This document shows, in pieces, positions 59,314 to 64,000 of a stretch of 64,000 nucleotides of DNA. How positions within the stretch are numbered: position 1 is the stretch's first letter; every line of letters starts with the position of its first letter. Source of the DNA: M30B80 sp965656935. Its GTDB lineage: Bacteria; Pseudomonadota; Alphaproteobacteria; Rhodobacterales; Rhodobacteraceae. A model generated the notes under the pieces. It saw only the letters and a list, made by a program, of their open reading frames with translations, made no database searches and was not told where the DNA came from. A program made the position numbers and the translations under genes. The stretch covers positions 186,001-250,000 of the forward strand of contig CBFHMG010000003.1 in the NCBI GenBank assembly GCA_965656935.1, read 5' to 3'.

Positions 59314-59850
59314 ATGGTGATGATGAGACCTGCGGTTTTACTGATGACAGTTCTGGCGCTTGGCGCTTGTGTGGCGTCTGAACCATCGGCCCCATTGAGC
59401 GGCCCGCAAGGCCTGATGGCCCGCATCTATGACGGGCGCAGCGTCCAGATTGATGCCTTCGCCGATCCTGCGCAGCGCGCCTCATTCTTTACGCCAAGCC
59501 TTTCCCAACAGATCGCGGCAGCCGAGACATGCGCGATCGCGCAAAGCGCGGCCTCGCTCGATTTCAACCCGCTTCTGCCTACGCAGGACTATCGCCGCGC
59601 AAGCTACCGTGTTGATACGCTTGCCCAGACAAGCTCGGCCGCCCAGATTGCCGTGTCGGTTCTGGAGCGCGAGGTGGTGCAAGAGGTGATCACCTTCACC
59701 CTGCTTTCAAGTGGGCCTGCTTGGCGCATCGATGAGGTCGCGAATGGAGGCATTGCGCTGAGCACACGTTTGGCCGCCGCCTGTGCCGAGCCTGTGGTAG
59801 AAACCCCCGAGCTGGCCACCCTTGCCCCTGAGGGTGCTGATCCGCAGTGA
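59314..59850 (+). CDS. Putative lipoprotein of unknown function
   Basis: A 178-residue protein with a lipoprotein signal (LLMTVLALGAC, lipid-attached Cys near residue 19). The rest is a small mixed domain with FADPAQRASFFTPSLSQQIA, then DFNPLLPTQDYR and FTLLSSGPAWRIDEVANGG, which recalls DUF3828-like folds, though I am not sure. The tail is acidic. It is not linked to the pxp genes by overlap (51 bp gap). Confidence 0.75.
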   Translation: MVMMRPAVLLMTVLALGACVASEPSAPLSGPQGLMARIYDGRSVQIDAFADPAQRASFFTPSLSQQIAAAETCAIAQSAASLDFNPLLPTQDYRRASYRVDTLAQTSSAAQIAVSVLEREVVQEVITFTLLSSGPAWRIDEVANGGIALSTRLAAACAEPVVETPELATLAPEGADPQ

Positions 59851-59901
59851 TCCCCGCCCGTCCTAACTGGACATCAGCGCATTGCGGTGCATTCTAGCGC
59901 C

Positions 59902-60669
59902 ATGAGCGCATCCAGCACCCTTCAGTCCCAAACCCCAGAGATCATCTGGCCCGCGATCCGTACGCTTGGGGTTGACGGTGTGCTTGTCAGCTTTGGCGAC
60001 AGCTTGAACGAGCCTGCCAATCGTGCGGCCTTGGCCTTTCGCCATGCGGTTGAGCGCGAAGGTTTGGCAGGCCTTTGCGAGACCTCAACATCGCTTGTCT
60101 CGACATTGGTGAAATTCGACCCCTTTGAACTGCCCCATGATGCGCTTATTGCGCGGCTGCGGGACCTGCTGGAAAGCCGTGATTGGTACGGGGCCGAGCT
60201 GCCACAAGGCAGGCGGCTCTGGCGTATTCCCACGGTTTACGGCACCGACCTTGCTCCCCAATTGGAAGAAGCCGCCGCCGCCGCAGGCATGAGCGCGGCG
60301 GAGGCTATTGCCGAGATATCATCAACCCCTGTGCGCGTGCAGACCATCGGTTTCGCACCTGGCCAGCCCTATCTGGGCGAATTGCCCCCTGCATGGAACA
60401 TTCCCCGCCAGCAAGCCCTGACCGATAAGGTCCCCGTTGGCGCATTGGTCGTGGCGATCCGGCAATTGGTGTTGTTTTCCGTCTCAACCCCCACAGGCTG
60501 GCGGCATATCGGGCAAACGGCTTTTCGCCTGTTTCGCCCCGAGGCGGAGGAGGCTTTTGTTCTTCGTCCCGGAGATGAGGTGCTATTCGAGGCCGTGAGC
60601 CGCGACATCTATGAACGGATGCGGATGGATGGCCCCGATGGCGGCGCCAAGGCGCAGGTGATCCCATGA
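59902..60669 (+). CDS. pxpB: 5-oxoprolinase subunit PxpB
   Basis: Part of the PxpABC ATP-dependent 5-oxoprolinase, which turns cyclised glutamate back to glutamate. The 255-residue product has the cyclophilin-like PxpB/KipI fold: VSFGDSLNEPANRAALAF, STSLVSTLVKFDPFEL, FAPGQPYLGELPPAWNIPR, and TPTGWRHIGQTAFRLF followed by RPGDEVLFEAVS. ATG 59902 was preferred; an in-frame GTG (59887) is possible. It overlaps pxpC by 4 nt. Confidence 0.93.
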   Translation: MSASSTLQSQTPEIIWPAIRTLGVDGVLVSFGDSLNEPANRAALAFRHAVEREGLAGLCETSTSLVSTLVKFDPFELPHDALIARLRDLLESRDWYGAELPQGRRLWRIPTVYGTDLAPQLEEAAAAAGMSAAEAIAEISSTPVRVQTIGFAPGQPYLGELPPAWNIPRQQALTDKVPVGALVVAIRQLVLFSVSTPTGWRHIGQTAFRLFRPEAEEAFVLRPGDEVLFEAVSRDIYERMRMDGPDGGAKAQVIP

Positions 60670-61682
60670 GCGCCCAATTGCATGTGCATAAAGCAGGGCC
60701 TGCGCTCACTGTGCAGGATCTTGGCCGCACGGGGTATCTGGCTTTCGGCCTGTCGCGGGGCGGTGCGGTGGACCGTTTGGCGCTTGCCGAAGGGGCGGCG
60801 CTTCTGGGGCAGGGTGAGGATTGCGCCGTGTTGGAAATGGCGGGCATGGGCGGCGAATTCGAGGTTACACAAGACAGCCGCATCGCCCTGACAGGGGCGC
60901 AAATGCGCGCCAGTATTGATGGCGCCCCGCTGGTCTGGAATGCCTCGCATCTTTTGCAAAAAGGCGGGCGGCTGGTGATCGGGCCTGCGGTGGAAGGTGT
61001 TTACGGTTACCTCCATCTGGGTGGTGGTATTGTGGGTGCACGTACACTTGGCGCGCGCTCGGCTCATTTGACGGCGGGGCTGGGGCAGGTGATTGCAGAC
61101 GGGGCCAAGTTGGACCTCGGGCCTGATGGCAAGACCACTGAGACAGGGCTGTGCCTTGCTCAAGATACCCGTTTCAATGGCGGCGTGCTGCGGGTTGTGG
61201 CGGGATTGCAAACGGGCCTGTTCAGCGCGGACCAAATCGCGCGCTTTGAAGCTGAAAGCTTCACGCGGGACAGCCGCGGCAACAGGATGGGCGTGCGCCT
61301 TTTGCCCGAGGGGGAAGGGTTTCAATCACAGTCGGGTTTATCGGTTCTATCCGAGGCGATCGTGCCGGGGGATATCCAGATCACGGGCGATGGCACGCCC
61401 TTTGTTCTTCTATCAGAATGCCAAACCACGGGCGGCTATCCAAGAATCGGCTCGGTCCTGCCTTGTGATCTGCCGCGCATGGCACAAGCAGCCCCCGGTG
61501 CGAGGTTGAAATTCCGCTTTGTAAGCCTTGATGAGGCCCTCATAGCCGAACGCGCGGCCGCGCAATCGCGCAAGGGGTTGCGTGCAAATCTCAAGCGGCT
61601 CGTGCGCGACCCGCAGGACATGCGCGATCTTCTGGCCTATGACTTGATCAGCGGTGTGATCGCTGGAACCGAGGAGGAGTAA
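60666..61682 (+). CDS. pxpC: 5-oxoprolinase subunit PxpC (biotin-dependent carboxyltransferase-like)
   Basis: Second PxpABC subunit, of the KipA family. The 338-residue product has GPALTVQDLGRTGYLAFGLS, RGGAVDRLALAEGAALLGQ, LLSECQTTGGYPRIGSVLPC and ESFTRDSRGNRMGVRLL, all family signatures. It overlaps pxpB by 4 nt and is 3 bp from pxpA, giving the standard operon. Confidence 0.93.
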   Translation: MSAQLHVHKAGPALTVQDLGRTGYLAFGLSRGGAVDRLALAEGAALLGQGEDCAVLEMAGMGGEFEVTQDSRIALTGAQMRASIDGAPLVWNASHLLQKGGRLVIGPAVEGVYGYLHLGGGIVGARTLGARSAHLTAGLGQVIADGAKLDLGPDGKTTETGLCLAQDTRFNGGVLRVVAGLQTGLFSADQIARFEAESFTRDSRGNRMGVRLLPEGEGFQSQSGLSVLSEAIVPGDIQITGDGTPFVLLSECQTTGGYPRIGSVLPCDLPRMAQAAPGARLKFRFVSLDEALIAERAAAQSRKGLRANLKRLVRDPQDMRDLLAYDLISGVIAGTEEE

Positions 61683-61685
61683 CAC

Positions 61686-62459
61686 ATGCAGGCAAGCGTC
61701 GATCTGAATGCCGATATGGGCGAGGGGTTCGGCCCATGGCCAATGGGCGCGGATGACGCTCTATTGGAGGTGGTTTCATCGGCCAATATTGCTTGCGGGT
61801 ATCATGCAGGCGATGCCGATGTGATGGCGCGTGTGATGGCGCAGGCGGTGGCGCGTGATGTCGGGATCGGTGCGCATCCAGGCTTTGCTGATCTGCAAGG
61901 CTTTGGCCGCAGACGTATGGATTTGAACCATTCAGAATTGGGAAACCTTGTCCGCTACCAGATCGGCGCGGCGCAAGCCATGGCGCGGGCGGCGGGTGGT
62001 TCGGTCAGGCATCTTAAACTGCATGGCGCCTTGGCCAATATGGCCTCAGAGGATGTCGATATGGCGCGGGCCTGCTACGAGGCGGCCCTGTCGGTCGCGC
62101 CCGAGATCATCATCATGGTTTTGGCAGGCACCGCACAGCAACAGGCTGCAACCGATCTGGGGTGCAAAATGGCCTGCGAGATTTTTGCTGACCGTGCGTA
62201 TAACGATGATTGCACCTTGGTGGATCGACGCAAGGCGGGTGCTGTTATTCATGACCCCGAGCGTGCGGCCGCGCGTATTCTTGAGATGCTGCGCGCAGGT
62301 GCGATCATCTCCGAGAGCGGTAAGCATATTCCCACACGGATCGACACGATCTGCCTGCATGGCGACACGCCCGAGGCGGTGCAGATCGCTGGCGGGTTGC
62401 GCCGTGGTTTGGAAGGGGCAGGCGTTGCGATCAGGGCCTTTGAAGGCGCGCGCGGCTGA
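61686..62459 (+). CDS. pxpA: 5-oxoprolinase subunit PxpA (LamB/YcsF family)
   Basis: Catalytic subunit of the PxpABC 5-oxoprolinase. The 257-residue product has VDLNADMGEGFGPW, SSANIACGYHAGDADVM, GAHPGFADLQGFGRR, LKLHGALANM and TICLHGDTPEAVQIA, all LamB/YcsF signatures with the conserved Asp and His. GAGGAG precedes ATG 61686. It is the last gene of the pxp operon. Confidence 0.95.
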   Translation: MQASVDLNADMGEGFGPWPMGADDALLEVVSSANIACGYHAGDADVMARVMAQAVARDVGIGAHPGFADLQGFGRRRMDLNHSELGNLVRYQIGAAQAMARAAGGSVRHLKLHGALANMASEDVDMARACYEAALSVAPEIIIMVLAGTAQQQAATDLGCKMACEIFADRAYNDDCTLVDRRKAGAVIHDPERAAARILEMLRAGAIISESGKHIPTRIDTICLHGDTPEAVQIAGGLRRGLEGAGVAIRAFEGARG

Positions 62460-62623
62460 TCCCTTCAGAATAAGTGCGACCAGTCACAAAGGCCCGTGCT
62501 GCCATCTATCGGTGTTGTGGCGCAGACAATCTGCCGCTTAGGCGATCGCGACTTGGCGCTCTCGGTACGTCAATATCATAGAATGCTTAACGCCGAAGAT
62601 TGGACGCTGTATGGCCGCAGCCT

Positions 62624-64000
62624 TTAGACAAAGCAGGCCGAGACCAGAAGCGCTTGGTCATTTTTGATGTGGCGTTTGGTCAATTCACGGGCCTCAGGGC
62701 CTTTGGGGAAAATCCGTGCGCCCATAGGTGAGGGGCAATCGACGCCAAGCTTGTCATGGTCCAGATTTGCCAGTTCTGGGAAGAGTGTGAAAATCTCTTT
62801 GCGGGATTTCTCAGAGAGCGTTTTGAGCGCTTCCTTGCCCGTATAGAGCGACTCGGCTGGCATGGATTCGGCAAAGACCACCTCGTGTTGGTCAAAGAGG
62901 AAATGCCAGTATTCAACACCGTCACACTCCTCGATCACCGAGACACCGGGAATGGCCAAAAGATGTTTGGCGGCGATCAATACTTCTTCCTTGCCGAACA
63001 TACGTTTGGCAATGCGCGAGCGGATCATGACGCGATGCTGTGGTGAGACGACCAAATCGGTCTTGGGCAGGCCACCGCCAATGGAGCCGGCCTTGATCAG
63101 GATGGGGCGCATAGCAGGGGCCTTGGCCAGATCATCGGCGCTAAGTTTGCGGTGACCGATCCAGCGGATCGGCTTCATACCGTGATCCAGCGTTTTGACC
63201 ATGTCACCACGCTCAAGCTCTTCGATCGGGATATCTCCGAAAGGGGTCATGATGCGGGTGCCGCGTGCGAAACAGACAACGGCGGTGTTTTCGAGGAAGA
63301 AATCATCCCCCGCAACCGCGCTGCCACCATTCTGGATCTGCAATCCACCCGCTTCATCCAGCGTGCCATCGGCTTGGTCGGCCTTCAGCCATGCCAGAGG
63401 ATTGTTATATTGCGGGTTGCCTGGCGTGGCATTCCACGCGGCCAGAGTTGTCTCGTTATAGATAGCCGAGAGATCAATGAAATCATTGTTGCTTGGGTCA
63501 TTATCGCCCAAGCCATCGGTGGTATCGAAATCAGTGATGAGGTCAGCGGTGCCATCGGCAAAGAAGGTGTCGGCATCGGCGCCACCCGTCAATGTGTCAA
63601 CGCCAGCGCCACCGATCAGGGTGTCATTGCCAGCACCACCGATCAGCGAGTCGTTTCCGCCCTCGCCATCGATGCGGTCATTTCCTGCGCCGCCATCGAT
63701 AATGTTACTGATCGAACGGCCGTCATAAGTCGCGTCGTATCCAGAGAGTGTATCGTCAAAGCCCGAACCGATGATGTCATCAACTTCGTTGAATACATCC
63801 CCCTCGGCATGACCGCCACTGCCGACCCCGTCTCCATAAATTCCAAAGTCGATCAAGACGCCTGCGTCTGAGCCACTATAGTCGATGAAATCTCCGCCTG
63901 ATCCGCCGGTGATAGTGTCCGCACCAGCGCCGCCCGCGATCGTGTCCTCGCCTGCGCCGCCAAGCAAGCTGTCGGCCCCAATGCCACCATCAATGGTGTC
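62624..64000 (-). CDS. RTX-repeat protein with C-terminal Hint domain, 5' end outside window
   Basis: 459 codons are open to the right edge. The visible N-terminal part (about residues 1-160) is calcium-binding RTX nonapeptide repeats of the GGAGxDxLxGG type (GGAGEDTIAGGAGADTITGG, then GGEGNDSLIGGAGNDTLIGG), interrupted by DYSGSDAGVLIDFGIYGDGVG and similar blocks. The C-terminal part is a Hint domain starting at CFARGTRIMTPFGDIPIEEL (nucleophile Cys), with VVSPQHRVMI (conserved His). Such Hint proteins are frequent in Rhodobacterales and may be exported by a type I system and self-cleaved. No intact transporter gene is visible. Confidence 0.88.
   Translation of the reverse strand, partial: DTIDGGIGADSLLGGAGEDTIAGGAGADTITGGSGGDFIDYSGSDAGVLIDFGIYGDGVGSGGHAEGDVFNEVDDIIGSGFDDTLSGYDATYDGRSISNIIDGGAGNDRIDGEGGNDSLIGGAGNDTLIGGAGVDTLTGGADADTFFADGTADLITDFDTTDGLGDNDPSNNDFIDLSAIYNETTLAAWNATPGNPQYNNPLAWLKADQADGTLDEAGGLQIQNGGSAVAGDDFFLENTAVVCFARGTRIMTPFGDIPIEELERGDMVKTLDHGMKPIRWIGHRKLSADDLAKAPAMRPILIKAGSIGGGLPKTDLVVSPQHRVMIRSRIAKRMFGKEEVLIAAKHLLAIPGVSVIEECDGVEYWHFLFDQHEVVFAESMPAESLYTGKEALKTLSEKSRKEIFTLFPELANLDHDKLGVDCPSPMGARIFPKGPEARELTKRHIKNDQALLVSACFV

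Noticed and set aside
62460..62623. Intergenic stretch after pxpA as a possible small gene
   Set aside because: No frame with a plausible start or ribosome binding site; left without a call.

Overview
The window looks like chromosomal DNA of a member of the Rhodobacterales (Rhodobacteraceae/Paracoccaceae; genus not determinable by eye). The grounds are a GC-rich core (about 60 percent by eye), the gene orders surE-pcm-nlpD, serS next to yajC-secD-secF, phaZ/phaC-phaP-phaR and hflK-hflC-degP, the many short DUF families typical of this order, and a dispersed GTATTT...AGATGAAG element. I saw no rRNA, tRNA, CRISPR array, insertion sequence or prophage.

Layout. 1-8.9 kb: 5' part of carB, a cfa-type methyltransferase, then a leftward block nlpD, pcm, surE, a TspO-like membrane protein and serS. 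8.9-11.4 kb: an AT-richer two-gene insert (FkbM methyltransferase plus a glycosyltransferase-like protein) beside a decayed second copy of the serS 5' end. 11.4-15.5 kb: yajC-secD-secF, a TauE/SafE permease and an Mth938-like protein. 15.5-19.5 kb: DUF1194, glyoxalase I, thyA-folA, DUF2177, a cold-shock gene and an ArsC-like protein. 19.5-22.0 kb: a complete four-gene bufferin (MNIO/DUF692 RiPP) operon, bufA-bufB-bufC-bufD, the most unusual system here. 22.3-26.1 kb: thrS and two alpha/beta hydrolases. 26.2-30.7 kb: polyhydroxybutyrate cycle genes phaZ, phaC, phaP and phaR with good candidate PhaR operators. 31-33 kb: a LysE exporter with a divergent Lrp regulator, and a methyltransferase. 33.2-44.1 kb: a leftward catabolic locus joining a polar-amino-acid type ABC importer to two glutamine-synthetase-like ligases, an amidotransferase, a PuuB-like oxidase, a class III aminotransferase and a DegT-type aminotransferase; it reads as a gamma-glutamyl polyamine or amine pathway. 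44.3-59.2 kb: housekeeping genes (terB, rlmJ, pyrG, secG, purA, thiN, rpiA, gor, hflK, hflC, degP) plus a 740-residue acidic low-complexity protein. 59.3-62.5 kb: a lipoprotein and the 5-oxoprolinase genes pxpB-pxpC-pxpA. 62.6-64 kb: C-terminal part of an RTX-repeat protein ending in a Hint domain, cut by the window edge.

How the genes connect. yajC, secD, secF and secG supply Sec translocation, and HflK/HflC and a DegP-type protease supply envelope quality control. thyA and folA pair thymidylate synthesis with folate recycling. PhaC, PhaZ, PhaP and PhaR make, degrade, coat and sense storage granules. In the buf operon the secreted precursor BufA would be modified by BufB with BufC, and DoxX-like BufD is the membrane partner; known relatives bind copper. 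In the amine locus the importer, ligases, oxidase, amidase and aminotransferase form a plausible uptake-to-catabolism route.

Start codons were chosen from ribosome binding sites, overlaps with the preceding gene and family N-termini. Function calls rest on recognising family motifs in the translated sequence; no database search was run.
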